A stretch of DNA of 64,000 bases from Sandaracinus amylolyticus (GTDB taxonomy: Bacteria; Myxococcota_A; Polyangia; Polyangiales; Sandaracinaceae). The translations under genes and the position numbers were made by a program. The notes under the pieces were generated by a model. It was given only the letters and a program-made list of their open reading frames with translations. It was not told the DNA's origin and did no database searches. The stretch lies in the NCBI RefSeq assembly GCF_000737325.1, contig NZ_CP011125.1:558001-622000 (forward strand). Direction: 5' to 3'. This document shows, in pieces, positions 9,961 to 18,369 of the stretch (position 1 is its first letter; every line of letters begins with the position of its first letter).

Positions 9961-10802
9961 GTGGGCGCCACGCAAACGCTCGCGAAGGCGCGGCGCACAC
10001 GCCGAGCTTCCGTCGAGATGTCGTCGTACTGGGACTTCTCGTCGGGGTCGCGGTTGCCGGGTTTCCCGCGTGCGACACGTCGCGCTCACAAGCCCAAGGC
10101 ATTCCCGCGCGTGGCGAATCGGCGGAAGGTCCTGCGGCCTCGAGAGCGTCCTCATCGGAGGCACGGCGAATCGCCGCCGACGCTTGTGCGACGGAGTGCC
10201 CGCCCCGGTCACTCACTGCGCTCGGACGCTCGACGACGAGATTCCCCGTGACCGCTCGCATGCCCGAGATCTGCGAAGCTGTCGCGCGGATCTCGGACGG
10301 GACGGCGGATGAGCAGCCGCCGATGTGCGCCGTCGATCGTCTCGCCGATGGTTTCATCACGGTCGAGAGTCAAGAAGGAGACCTCGTCGAGCTCTTCGTC
10401 GGTATGGTTCAGCCGGCCGACCGAGTCGTGATCCTCGGTCGGCTCGACCTGTTCGTGCTGAATGCCCAAATGGACCACGTTGTCGAGGGTGTTCGAGTCG
10501 AAACTCGCGCGTTGGCCGGACGCGAGGTGATCAAGATCACCGCAACCGCTACCGACATGCCGGCGCGCGAGACGATCGACGAAATTTCCAGGCGGACAGA
10601 GCGAACGATGTTCTGCTCGCGGAGTCGTGCTGGCGCTGTCCCTAGCTGCCATTTCGCAATCACCACGAGCAATGCGGTGATCGGGGAGCCTGGTCGAAAT
10701 GACTTCGAGCTCGTCGATGACGTGAGTGCAAGCGGAGAACTGCGGCTGCGACTCGCTGGGAGTCCCCCCGACTGTGCTTGCTTCAGAGCCGCTCTCTGGT
10801 GA
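9957..10802 (+). CDS. Putative lipoprotein, candidate immunity protein for the RHS muramidase tip
   Basis: The GTG start overlaps the RHS stop as GTGA, a 4-base translational coupling typical of toxin-immunity pairs. The 281-residue product has Arg, then a hydrophobic segment VVVLGLLVGVAVAG and FPACDTS, read as a lipoprotein signal with a non-canonical lipobox (FPAC). A low-complexity Ser/Ala/Arg linker follows to about residue 75. The rest is a beta-rich domain with several Cys residues (MPEICEAV, PPMCAVD, TMFCSRS, PDCACF). A periplasm-facing lipoprotein is where an inhibitor of a cell-wall hydrolase would have to act. I do not recognise the family; immunity is inferred from position and localisation. 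Base composition is visibly lower in GC than most neighbours, as in the toxin tip. Confidence 0.72.
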   Translation: MSGRHANAREGAAHTPSFRRDVVVLGLLVGVAVAGFPACDTSRSQAQGIPARGESAEGPAASRASSSEARRIAADACATECPPRSLTALGRSTTRFPVTARMPEICEAVARISDGTADEQPPMCAVDRLADGFITVESQEGDLVELFVGMVQPADRVVILGRLDLFVLNAQMDHVVEGVRVETRALAGREVIKITATATDMPARETIDEISRRTERTMFCSRSRAGAVPSCHFAITTSNAVIGEPGRNDFELVDDVSASGELRLRLAGSPPDCACFRAALW

Positions 10803-11007
10803 GCCGGCGAGGGCTCTCGTGAGTTCGGAGCGCATACTGGCGCCCCGAGCCCGCCGCGGGCAGGCCGCACGCGTCCGCGCAACCCCGAGGTCCGGCACCG
10901 CGTCCCGTTCGTTCTGTGAACAGGCCGTTCGGTCACGCCCACGTGCAAGGTGGTCGTTACGCGCTTCTCTTCCGCGCGCCAGGCGCGATCGCTTACGCTT
11001 CGCCGAG

Positions 11008-11475
11008 ATGTCCGCCGACGTCGTGGAAGCCCTCGGCAAGATCCAGCTCTTCAACGGCATCCACCCGAAGGGTCTGGAGCGCATCGCGTCGATCTGCTCG
11101 GAGGAGACCTATCGCCTCGGCGACGTCGTGTTCCGCGAGGGCGATGTCGGCGACAAGCTCTACCTGATCCTCGACGGCAAGATCCGCATCTCGCGTGAGG
11201 TCTCGGGCATGGGCGAGGAAGCGCTCGCGGTGCTCGGCGCGGGCCAGGCGTTCGGCGAGATGTCTCTCATCGACGACTTCCCGCGCAGCGCGGACGCGCG
11301 CGTGCACGAGCGCTGTCGGCTGCTCGTGCTCACCAAGGAAGCCCTCGAGGATCTGCTCTTCCTCGACAAGGATCTCGCCTACGAGATCCTCTGGAACTTC
11401 GTGCGCATCCTGAGCTCGCGGCTTCGCGAGACCAACGACAAGATGACGTTCTTGTCGGTCACCGGGAAGTTTTGA
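11008..11475 (+). CDS. Stand-alone cyclic-nucleotide-binding domain protein
   Basis: The 155-residue product is a CRP/cNMP-binding fold with no DNA-binding helix-turn-helix after it. The beta-roll signature GDKLYLILDGKIRI and a phosphate-binding cassette FGEMSLIDDFPRSADA keep the Glu and Arg that contact cyclic nucleotide. The open frame runs further upstream, but the ATG at 11008 (MSADVVEALGKIQLF) is where the family normally begins. The last codons overlap the next gene (TTGA), so both are probably made together. It may sense cAMP, cGMP or another small ligand and signal by protein contact; the ligand cannot be told from sequence. Confidence 0.85.
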   Translation: MSADVVEALGKIQLFNGIHPKGLERIASICSEETYRLGDVVFREGDVGDKLYLILDGKIRISREVSGMGEEALAVLGAGQAFGEMSLIDDFPRSADARVHERCRLLVLTKEALEDLLFLDKDLAYEILWNFVRILSSRLRETNDKMTFLSVTGKF

Positions 11476-12347
11476 CCCACGAAGGCGCGCACTGCGGCGT
11501 GCACGAGGCGCGCGATGCGCGCTTCACCTGCGAGCGCTGCGGCACCTTCGGCTGCATCGAGTGTCGGTTCGGCGGCGAGCCTCCCGAGAACGCGCCGCCG
11601 CGTCTCGCGATTTGCGTCGCGTGCGCGAAGGACGGATTCGCCGAGCCGATCCCGTGGGAGCGCCGCAAGGAGCTCGGCATTCGTCTCGCGTTCATCGAGA
11701 CGACGAAGCTCGCGACGCGAGAGCCGACCCGCTTCTTCCGCACGCCGGCGATCGAGAAGGGCCCGACCGGCGCGCTCTTCTACGGCCTCGGCGCGTACGC
11801 GCTCGGACAGATCACGCTGCTGCTCTCGATGGGTCTTCTCATGGCGGCGGGCGGCGCGGTCGCGGGCATCGCGACCGAAGAGCCGATGGTCGCGGGCGTC
11901 CTCGGCGCGTACGGCTGCGCGATCGCGGGGTTCAGCCCGTTCTTCGTCGCGCAGGGCATCGCGCAGACGCTGCTCGCGGTGATCATCGCGGCGGGCGCGT
12001 CACACGCCACGCTCGTCGTGATGAAGCGCGCGAAGGGCAAGTTCGAGAGCACGCTGCGCGCGGTCGGATACAGCTATGCGCCCTACGTATGGCTCGCGCT
12101 GCCGGCATGCGGCGGGCTCATCGCGTACGTGTGGATGCTCGCGATCGAATTCCGCGCGATCCGCGAGACGCATCAGTGTGGCAGTGACGCCGCGGCGCTC
12201 GCGGTGTTCGGCTATCGCGTACTCCTCCTGCTGCTCTTCATCGGCCTCTACGTCGCGATCGGCGTGCTGATGTTCCTCTACATGCCGGGCCCGCGCCCCG
12301 GCGTCTCGCCGTTCGATCCCGCGACCACCCCGGTCTCCGGCTCATGA
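11472..12347 (+). CDS. Yip1-like polytopic membrane protein with N-terminal zinc-binding B-box-like motif
   Basis: The TTG start overlaps the upstream stop (TTGA), so it is coupled to the cNMP-binding gene. The 291-residue protein opens with paired Cys/His (HCGVHEARDARFTCERCGTF, then CIEC and ICVAC), a B-box/zinc-ribbon-like module. Then come about five hydrophobic segments (about 95-130, 135-175, 195-220, 235-262), the layout of Yip1-domain membrane proteins. FFRTPAIEKGPTGALFYGLG resembles the Yip1 entry segment. The pairing suggests a membrane module under control of the cNMP-binding protein; this is inference. A terminator-like hairpin follows at 12408-12448. Confidence 0.75.
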   Translation: MTHEGAHCGVHEARDARFTCERCGTFGCIECRFGGEPPENAPPRLAICVACAKDGFAEPIPWERRKELGIRLAFIETTKLATREPTRFFRTPAIEKGPTGALFYGLGAYALGQITLLLSMGLLMAAGGAVAGIATEEPMVAGVLGAYGCAIAGFSPFFVAQGIAQTLLAVIIAAGASHATLVVMKRAKGKFESTLRAVGYSYAPYVWLALPACGGLIAYVWMLAIEFRAIRETHQCGSDAAALAVFGYRVLLLLLFIGLYVAIGVLMFLYMPGPRPGVSPFDPATTPVSGS

Positions 12348-12407
12348 CGACGCCGCATGGCGAGGGCGCCCACGGTCGGCGCGATGCGCGAAGCGCGAGC
12401 CGGTCCG

Positions 12408-12448
12408 GCGGAACGCGAGAGAACGCGAAGCGAGCTCTCGCGTTCCGC
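12408..12448 (+). terminator. Hairpin terminator after the Yip1-like gene
   Basis: A perfect 14-bp stem (GCGGAACGCGAGAG at 12408-12421, its complement at 12435-12448) with a 13-base loop is followed by TTTCCT. It lies 60 bases past the stop of the Yip1-like gene. Confidence 0.6.
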
Positions 12449-12576
12449 TTTCCTCCCCACAACACCGCGGTCGTCCATCCCTCGCGCGCGGCCGAAGCCT
12501 TACCGCCAGGGCGCGGTGCGGGGGCTCGCGCGCAGATTCGCAGCGGCTCAGCAGTCTTCGCGCGCGCAGCGAATGC

Positions 12577-12613
12577 GAGTCATCACGAGGCGCGAAGCGC
12601 TTCGCGATGACGA
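12577..12613. repeat. REP-like palindromic element
   Basis: It is centred on a perfect 16-bp palindrome, CGCGAAGCGCTTCGCG (12591-12606), flanked by GTCAT (12579-12583) and ATGAC (12607-12611). The form is that of an intergenic repetitive palindrome. Whether it is repeated elsewhere in the genome cannot be seen here. Confidence 0.4.
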
Positions 12614-12728
12614 GATCCGCCTCTCCGTCTCCTCAGGCGCGGCAGGTCATCCCCGCGAGGACTGCCCGAGCACGAGCCCCCGTACCGCGCCCTCACCGAA
12701 ACCTCTCCCCGCGCGGTTTCGACGTCTC

Positions 12729-14426
12729 ATGACTGCCGCCGTCACCGACTTCGACGTCATCGTCATCGGCGGCGGCGTCAACGGCACCGGCGTCGCGCGC
12801 GACTGCGCGCTGCGCGGCATGAAGGTCGCGCTGTTCGAGAAGCACGACTGGGGCTTCGGCGCGTCGGGCAACTCGTCCGGCATGATCCACGGCGGCGCGC
12901 GCTACCTGACCGACACGCCCGACGTGACGCGCCAGTCCTGCCAGGACAGCGGCTACATCCAGCGCATCGCGCCGCACCTCGTCTTCCGCATCCCGTTCCT
13001 CTTCCCGATCCCCGCGCGCGGTCTCGCATCACGCGTCGCGCTCGCCGCCGTCGACGCGTTCTTCGCGTTCTACGATCGCTACCAGCCGCTCAAGGGCGGC
13101 AAGCCCCACAACCTGCTCAGCGATCACGAAGCGCGCGCGCTCGAGCCCGGGCTCGCCGGCGATCTGCGCGGCGCGATCACCTTCGACGAGTGGGGCATCG
13201 ACGGCGCGCGACTCTGCCTCGCGAACGTGCTCGACGCCGAGGCCCACGGCGCGACGTGCCGCGCCCATCACGAGGTCATCTCCCTCCTCCGCGAGGACGA
13301 CCGCGTCACCGGCGTGATCGCGCGCGATCGCGAGACCGGCGCGCGCATCACCGCGACCGCGAGGCGCGTCGTGAACTCCACCGGCGCGTGGGCACCGATC
13401 ACCGCATCGCTCGCGAGCGCGCCTTCCTCCGAGCGCGCGAAGGTGCGCCCCGGCAAGGGAATCCACGTCGTCTTCGATCGCCGCATCGGCAACTACGCGA
13501 TCGTGTGCAAGGCGATCGACGGCCGTCAGATCTTCTCGATGCCGTGGCAGAACCTCAGCTGGCTCGGCACCACCGACGACGACTACTACGGCGATCTCGA
13601 TCACGTGCGCGCGGCCACCGACGAGGTCCGCTATCTGGTCGAAGGTGTCGCGCGCGTGGTGCCCAGCGTCGCGAGCGCGCGCGTGATCGGCACCACCGCG
13701 GGCGTGCGCCCCACGCTCTACGAGTACGGCCCGAGCGAGGACGATCTCTCGCGTGAGCACGCGATCGTCGATCACACCGAGGACGGCGCGTCCGGCCTCT
13801 ACTCGATGATCGGCGGCAAGCTCGCGAGCTATCGCATCTTCGCCGAGGAGATGACCGATCGGCTCGCCCGCGATCTCGACGTGCGCGCGCCCGGGCGCAC
13901 CCACGAGCTCCCGCTTCCCGGCGGCGAAGCGCCCGTCGACGCGCACGCCCTCGCGGAGTCGCTGAAGCTGCCCGAGCCCGCGGCGCGTCGCCTCGCGTAC
14001 CGACACGGCGCGCGCGTCACCGCGATCGCTGCGCGGCTCACCCGCGATCGCGACGAGCGCGCGGTGGTGTGCCTGTGCGAGCCGGTGATCGAGGCCGAGG
14101 TGCGTCACGCGGTGCTCGTCGAAGGTGCGCGCGACGTGTCCGACGTGGCGCGCCGCACGCGTCTCGGTCTCGGCAGCTGCGGCGGCATGCGCTGCGCGCA
14201 TCGCTGCGCGCAGATCGTCGCGCAGGAGCGCGCGCTGCCGCCGCGCACCGCGCATCGCATGGCCGCCGAGTTCTTGATCGATCGTTACAGAACGCGCGTC
14301 GTCGCGCTCGACGGCGCGCAGGTGCGCCAGGAGGAGCTCGCGATCGCGCGTCACGTCGCAGCGGGCATGAGCCCCGAGCTGCTCCTCGAAGAAGTGCGCG
14401 CGACGCGCGGCGAGGACGAGACGTGA
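12729..14426 (+). CDS. glpA: Anaerobic-type glycerol-3-phosphate dehydrogenase subunit A
   Basis: The 565-residue FAD enzyme oxidises sn-glycerol-3-phosphate to dihydroxyacetone phosphate. The dinucleotide fold DVIVIGGGVNGTGVARDCA sits at the N-terminus, followed by GASGNSSGMIHGGARYL, the FAD/substrate motif of the GlpA/GlpD family. The C-terminus (about 445-500) has a BFD-like Cys cluster (VCLCEP, then GSCGGMRCAHRC) expected to bind [2Fe-2S], which marks GlpA rather than aerobic GlpD. I chose the ATG at 12729 because FAD-domain similarity begins just after it; the frame upstream is unrelated. The stop overlaps glpB (GTGA), giving translational coupling. Confidence 0.92.
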   Translation: MTAAVTDFDVIVIGGGVNGTGVARDCALRGMKVALFEKHDWGFGASGNSSGMIHGGARYLTDTPDVTRQSCQDSGYIQRIAPHLVFRIPFLFPIPARGLASRVALAAVDAFFAFYDRYQPLKGGKPHNLLSDHEARALEPGLAGDLRGAITFDEWGIDGARLCLANVLDAEAHGATCRAHHEVISLLREDDRVTGVIARDRETGARITATARRVVNSTGAWAPITASLASAPSSERAKVRPGKGIHVVFDRRIGNYAIVCKAIDGRQIFSMPWQNLSWLGTTDDDYYGDLDHVRAATDEVRYLVEGVARVVPSVASARVIGTTAGVRPTLYEYGPSEDDLSREHAIVDHTEDGASGLYSMIGGKLASYRIFAEEMTDRLARDLDVRAPGRTHELPLPGGEAPVDAHALAESLKLPEPAARRLAYRHGARVTAIAARLTRDRDERAVVCLCEPVIEAEVRHAVLVEGARDVSDVARRTRLGLGSCGGMRCAHRCAQIVAQERALPPRTAHRMAAEFLIDRYRTRVVALDGAQVRQEELAIARHVAAGMSPELLLEEVRATRGEDET

Positions 14427-15694
14427 TCGACGTGCTCGTCGTCGGCGCGGGCATCGCGGGGCTGTCCGCGGCGCTCGCGGCGTCGCGCGCCGGCGCGAAG
14501 GTGCTCGTGATCGATGGCGGCGCCGGCGCGACCGCGCTGAGCGGCGGCGCGTGGGACGTCGCGACCACGCACGATCCCTTCGCCACACCGCGCATGCTCG
14601 ACCGCGCGCTCGACGCCCATCGCGACCCTGCGCATCCGTGGTCGCGACTTCCCCGTGCGCTCTCGCGCGAGGCGATCCTTGAGTCACACCAAGCGCTCTC
14701 CGACGCGCTCTCGATCTACCCGCCGCTCGGCGCGCACGTCGACGGCGCGCTCGCCGCGACCGAGCTCGGCCTGATGCGCCGCGCCGCGCTCGTGCAGCAC
14801 GCCGTGCTCGATCTCGCGCCCATCCCGAACGCGCGCATCGCCGTGGCGTGGATGCGCGCGCTGCGCTCGTTCGACGGCCCCTTCCTCGCGGCCTCGCTCA
14901 ACGAGCAGGCGGTGCGCGCCGGCGACGCGCGTCGCTTCGTCGCGGTCGAGGTCGAGCTCTTCCGACGCGCCGGCGACGTCACGCTGCTCCCTCACGAGAT
15001 CGCCGCGCTGCTCGATGCCGGCGACGCGCGTCGTCGTCTCGTCACCACGCTCTCGCGCGCGCTCGGGGGCGCGTCGTTCGATGCGGTGCTCGTGCCGCCG
15101 CTCCTCGGGCTCGAGGACGATCGCGTCCGCGCGCTCGTCGAGACCGGGATCGAGCTGCCGATCGGCGAGGTCGTCGAGTCGCTCGCCGGCGCGCAGGCGC
15201 TGCGTCTCGCGCGGCGCATCACCGTCGCGCTCGAGCGCGCGTCGATCACGCGCCGTGAAGCGCGCGTCGCTCGCGTGACGGGCTCCGAGGTGCATCTCAC
15301 CGACGGCACGACGCTCCGTGCAGGCGCGGTCGTGCTCGCGACCGGCAAGCACGTCGGTGGGGGTGTCGTGAGCGCCTCGCACGAGCTGCGCGAGCCCCTC
15401 GCCGATCTCCCGCTCTACGCGCGCGGCCGCGCGCTCCCGCTGATCTCGAGCGCGCGTGGTCGCGATCCTCGCGCGCTCTATGGCGACGATCCGTTCACGC
15501 CGGGCGCGGGGTTCTCGCTCGGCGTCGGATGGGACGCGTCGATGCGCGCGCTCGACGCGCACGGCACGCCGCGGTCACGCGACCTCTTCGTGTGCGGCGC
15601 GCTGCTCGATGGCACGCATCCCTCCGACGGTACCGGCATGGGCGTCGCGGCCGCGACCGGCTGGATCGCGGGCACCCGCGCCGCGACGTCGTGA
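14423..15694 (+). CDS. glpB: Anaerobic glycerol-3-phosphate dehydrogenase subunit B
   Basis: The GTG start overlaps the glpA stop by 4 bases. The 423-residue flavoprotein starts with an FAD/NAD-binding fold (VIDVLVVGAGIAGLSAALAA) and has the second nucleotide motif AGAVVLATGKHVGGG about residue 305. It ends with a typical GlpB-like segment (CGALLDGTHPSDGTGMGVAA). It should pass electrons from GlpA toward the quinone pool. In Escherichia coli a third subunit, GlpC, anchors the pair to the membrane; no glpC follows here. It must be elsewhere or be replaced by another partner. Confidence 0.85.
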   Translation: MIDVLVVGAGIAGLSAALAASRAGAKVLVIDGGAGATALSGGAWDVATTHDPFATPRMLDRALDAHRDPAHPWSRLPRALSREAILESHQALSDALSIYPPLGAHVDGALAATELGLMRRAALVQHAVLDLAPIPNARIAVAWMRALRSFDGPFLAASLNEQAVRAGDARRFVAVEVELFRRAGDVTLLPHEIAALLDAGDARRRLVTTLSRALGGASFDAVLVPPLLGLEDDRVRALVETGIELPIGEVVESLAGAQALRLARRITVALERASITRREARVARVTGSEVHLTDGTTLRAGAVVLATGKHVGGGVVSASHELREPLADLPLYARGRALPLISSARGRDPRALYGDDPFTPGAGFSLGVGWDASMRALDAHGTPRSRDLFVCGALLDGTHPSDGTGMGVAAATGWIAGTRAATS

Positions 15695-15958
15695 CGATTT
15701 CCCGCTCGTGAAACGCTCGCGAAACCGAGGGCGAGCATGCTCGTTCTCGTATGCTCCGCCGAATCGCAGATGCACCCGTCGCGCTCGCGCACTACGCCGT
15801 AGGCAGCGTCTACGTCCTCGCGCACCTCGTGACGTACGAGCGAACGATCAAGCGCCTGCAGCCCACGAACGCCTGAGTCTGCCGCAGTGCTCGTCGGACG
15901 GGAGCGCGCGGACCGTAGGCACGGGCGGGCGAGCCGATCTTTCGAGAGTCGTCGAGCC

Positions 15959-16099
15959 TCACGCCCACGGTCCCGCGCGCCGCATCCGCACGATGCGCAC
16001 GCCCGCGCGCCGTGCGCGCTCCGATGCGACCACGACGAGCGCAGCGACGAGCACGGGCATCAGCGCGATCACCATCGCGCCGGAGACGATCGAGATCAT
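15959..16099 (-). CDS. 46-residue single-span membrane protein
   Basis: This short frame has an unusually good ribosome-binding site: AGGAGGTG (complement of 16107-16114) lies 7 bases before the ATG. The product begins MISIVSGAMVIALMP, continues in one hydrophobic helix to about residue 26, and ends with a very basic tail (SERARRAGVRIVRMRRAG). It lies downstream of gluQ on the same strand with a 116-base gap, so it may be a separate unit. The family is unknown. The strong Shine-Dalgarno plus membrane helix and cationic tail is the evidence that it is real. Confidence 0.55.
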   Translation of the reverse strand: MISIVSGAMVIALMPVLVAALVVVASERARRAGVRIVRMRRAGPWA

Positions 16100-16215
16100 G
16101 ACGCGGCACCTCCTGCCGCGCGCTCTTCAGCAACCGTCGCGCCACGCGAATTCGCGCGCGTTCCACGCCATCGTGTGAAGCCGCGGCACGCGCAGCGAGC
16201 GCACCGTGAACGCCG

Positions 16216-17136
16216 CTACGCGAACAGCGTCGCGACGTCGGCGACCACGACCTCGCGCGACAGCGTCGCGACGTCGAACCCCTCGATCAGCTCGCGCGCC
16301 GCGATCGTGCTCGGCGCGCTCATGCCGAGCGAGCGTGCGAGCCATCCGACGATCGACTCCGCGCGCACTCCGCGCGCGCGCAGCTCCGCGATCGCCGTCG
16401 AGCCATGACGCTTGCCGAGCCGCTCTCCGTCGGGCCCGACCACCAGCGGCACGTGCATCCACGCTGGCGGCTCGCCCCCGAGCGCGCGGTGCAGCGCGAT
16501 CTGTCGCGGCGTCGACGAGAGCAGATCGTCGCCTCGCACGACCTCGGTGATCTCCATCGCGCGATCGTCGACCACCACCGCGAGCTGATACGAGAACACT
16601 CCGTCGGCGCGTCGCACCACGAAGTCCCCGGCGCCCATCCCGCTGCGCGACGCGCCGCGCACCACGTCGACGAACGTCGGCGCGTCGTCCATCCGAAAGC
16701 GCCACGCCGACGCACGCTCGGGGTGCGTCGGCCCTTCACGACAGAGCCCGGGATAGATCGCTTCTTCGCCGTGCGGCGCGCTCGCGATGCTCGCGATCTC
16801 CTTGCGCGTGCAGGTGCACGGATAGAGGTGCCCGCCCGCGCGCAGCTGCTCGAACGCGGCTTCGTAGCGCGCGAGCCGCAGCGACTGCACGTACGGCCCG
16901 AGCGCGCCGCCGACGTCGGGCCCCTCGTCCCAGTCGAGCCCGAGCCAGCGCAGATCGTCGAGCATCGCCTCCATCGCGCCCGGCACCACGCGCGGCGCGT
17001 CGATGTCCTCGACGCGCATCACGTACGCCCCCTGCTGCGATCGCGCGCGTAGCCACGCGACGAGCGCGGTGCGCGCCGTGCCCAGGTGCACACGCCCCGT
17101 CGGCGAGGGCGCGAACCGCCCTCGATAGAAGCTCAT
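16216..17136 (-). CDS. gluQ: Glutamyl-Q tRNA(Asp) synthetase
   Basis: This is a truncated glutamyl-tRNA synthetase paralogue (306 residues) without the anticodon-binding domain. It glutamylates queuosine at position 34 of tRNA-Asp. Visible motifs are the HIGH-type FAPSPTGRVHLGTA at the N-terminus, the zinc-site Cys residues YPCTCTRKEI and YPGLCR, and a KMSKS-type loop GKRHGS. The length fits the family. It starts at the ATG ending at 17136 and diverges from the TRAP T-component gene 98 bases away. Confidence 0.93.
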   Translation of the reverse strand: MSFYRGRFAPSPTGRVHLGTARTALVAWLRARSQQGAYVMRVEDIDAPRVVPGAMEAMLDDLRWLGLDWDEGPDVGGALGPYVQSLRLARYEAAFEQLRAGGHLYPCTCTRKEIASIASAPHGEEAIYPGLCREGPTHPERASAWRFRMDDAPTFVDVVRGASRSGMGAGDFVVRRADGVFSYQLAVVVDDRAMEITEVVRGDDLLSSTPRQIALHRALGGEPPAWMHVPLVVGPDGERLGKRHGSTAIAELRARGVRAESIVGWLARSLGMSAPSTIAARELIEGFDVATLSREVVVADVATLFA

Positions 17137-17234
17137 CTCGTCATCCTCTCGTCGCTGCGTCGCGGACTACGCACCTTCCCGCGACGTCACAATGATTTGA
17201 CACGAGTCGCCCCATTCCCGTAAGGCTGCGAGCC

Positions 17235-18158
17235 GTGCGGGCTCGAGAGCTCTTCGCGTTGTTCGTCTCCGTCGCGCTCGCGATCTTCCCGGGCTGCGAC
17301 ACCGGTCGCTTCACTGCGAGCCAGAGCATCGGGCTCATCACGCGCGGTGCCGCGGCGATCCAGGAGCACTGGGATCCCGTGCTCGTCGGCGACGCGATGC
17401 CGGGCAGCATCCTGCAGCTCGAGGGGCTGTACGCGACGCTGCCCGAGGACGATCGCGTCGGCCTCGAGCTGCTGCGCGCCTACGTCTCGTACGCGTACGG
17501 ATGGCTCGAGCCCGAGGCCGAAGAGGCCGAGGCGCGCGGTGATCTCGACGCGCAGGAAGAGACGATGCGACGCGCGCGCCTCATGTACCTGCGCGCGCGC
17601 AACATCGGCATGCACCACATCCGCCTGCGCGACGCCGGGTTCGACGCGGCGGTCAGCGGCGATCACGACGCGTTCGTGCGCTACCTCGAGTCGCGCTACC
17701 GCACCGCGGAGGACGTCCCGTTCCTGCTGTGGACCGGCTACGCGTGGGGCTCGGCGATCTCGGTCGCGACCGACGATCCCGAGCTCGTGCTCGATCTCCC
17801 GAAGGTGCGCGCGATGGTCGAGCGCGCGGTCGAGCTCGACCCGAGCTACTTCGAGCACGGCGGGCTCATGTTCCTCGGCGCGCTCGCGTCGTCGGTGCCC
17901 GAGTCGCTGGGCGGCGATCCCGCGCAGGGCCGCATCCTCTTCGAGCGCGCGCTCGCGGGCACCAACCGCTCGTTCTTCCAGATCCAGCTGCAGTTCGCGC
18001 GGACCTACGCGGTGACCACCGGCGATCGCGCGCTCTTCATCGCGCTGCTCCGCGAGATCATCGACGGCGGCGATCCGCGCGCCGACGTGCGCCTCGCGAA
18101 CCGCCTCGCGCGCCGCCGCGCGATCCGCCTCCTGCAGCGCGTCGACGAGCTGTTCTGA
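17235..18158 (+). CDS. TRAP transporter T-component lipoprotein (TatT-like)
   Basis: The 307-residue protein has a lipoprotein signal (LFVSVALAIFPGCDTG) and then an all-helical, TPR-like body, as in TatT (T-component) proteins that bind TRAP substrate-binding proteins. Segments such as QSIGLITRGAAAIQEHWD, FLLWTGYAWGSAI and VELDPSYFEHGGLMFLGAL are typical of the family. The GTG at 17235 is the only start that precedes the signal peptide closely. A TTGACA hexamer at 17197-17202 could drive it, but no good -10 is seen. A DctP-like gene follows, supporting a functional pair. Confidence 0.85.
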   Translation: MRARELFALFVSVALAIFPGCDTGRFTASQSIGLITRGAAAIQEHWDPVLVGDAMPGSILQLEGLYATLPEDDRVGLELLRAYVSYAYGWLEPEAEEAEARGDLDAQEETMRRARLMYLRARNIGMHHIRLRDAGFDAAVSGDHDAFVRYLESRYRTAEDVPFLLWTGYAWGSAISVATDDPELVLDLPKVRAMVERAVELDPSYFEHGGLMFLGALASSVPESLGGDPAQGRILFERALAGTNRSFFQIQLQFARTYAVTTGDRALFIALLREIIDGGDPRADVRLANRLARRRAIRLLQRVDELF

Positions 18159-18369
18159 CACCCTCTGGCCGGTGGGCATCGCGGCGGTCGACGCACCGCG
18201 AGCTCCGTCCACGTCCTCGTGCTCGTCACCCGTGCTCGGTCGTTCCGCGCGCGCCGAGCGCGTAGCGTTCTGCGCACCCGATTCGTGCTTGAAGCGTTCT
18301 CGGTGCCGATGAATCCTCGGGGCCCGCGGGTCGTCCGACACGCATCCTGCAACCTCTTCCCGGAGACGC

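Larger units (their letters stand above)
12348..12728. other. Intergenic region before glpA
   Basis: This 381-base gap holds a strong hairpin (12408-12448) and a REP-like palindrome (12577-12613). I see no convincing gene. The long upstream extension of the glpA frame here has no family resemblance and is rejected as coding. Confidence 0.6.

Noticed and set aside
12357..12728. N-terminal extension of glpA
   Set aside because: The added 124 residues have no similarity to the family, and the FAD fold starts right after the ATG at 12729.
15751..15876. Possible 41-residue frame after glpB
   Set aside because: No ribosome site and no clear membrane or family feature; it is too weak to annotate.
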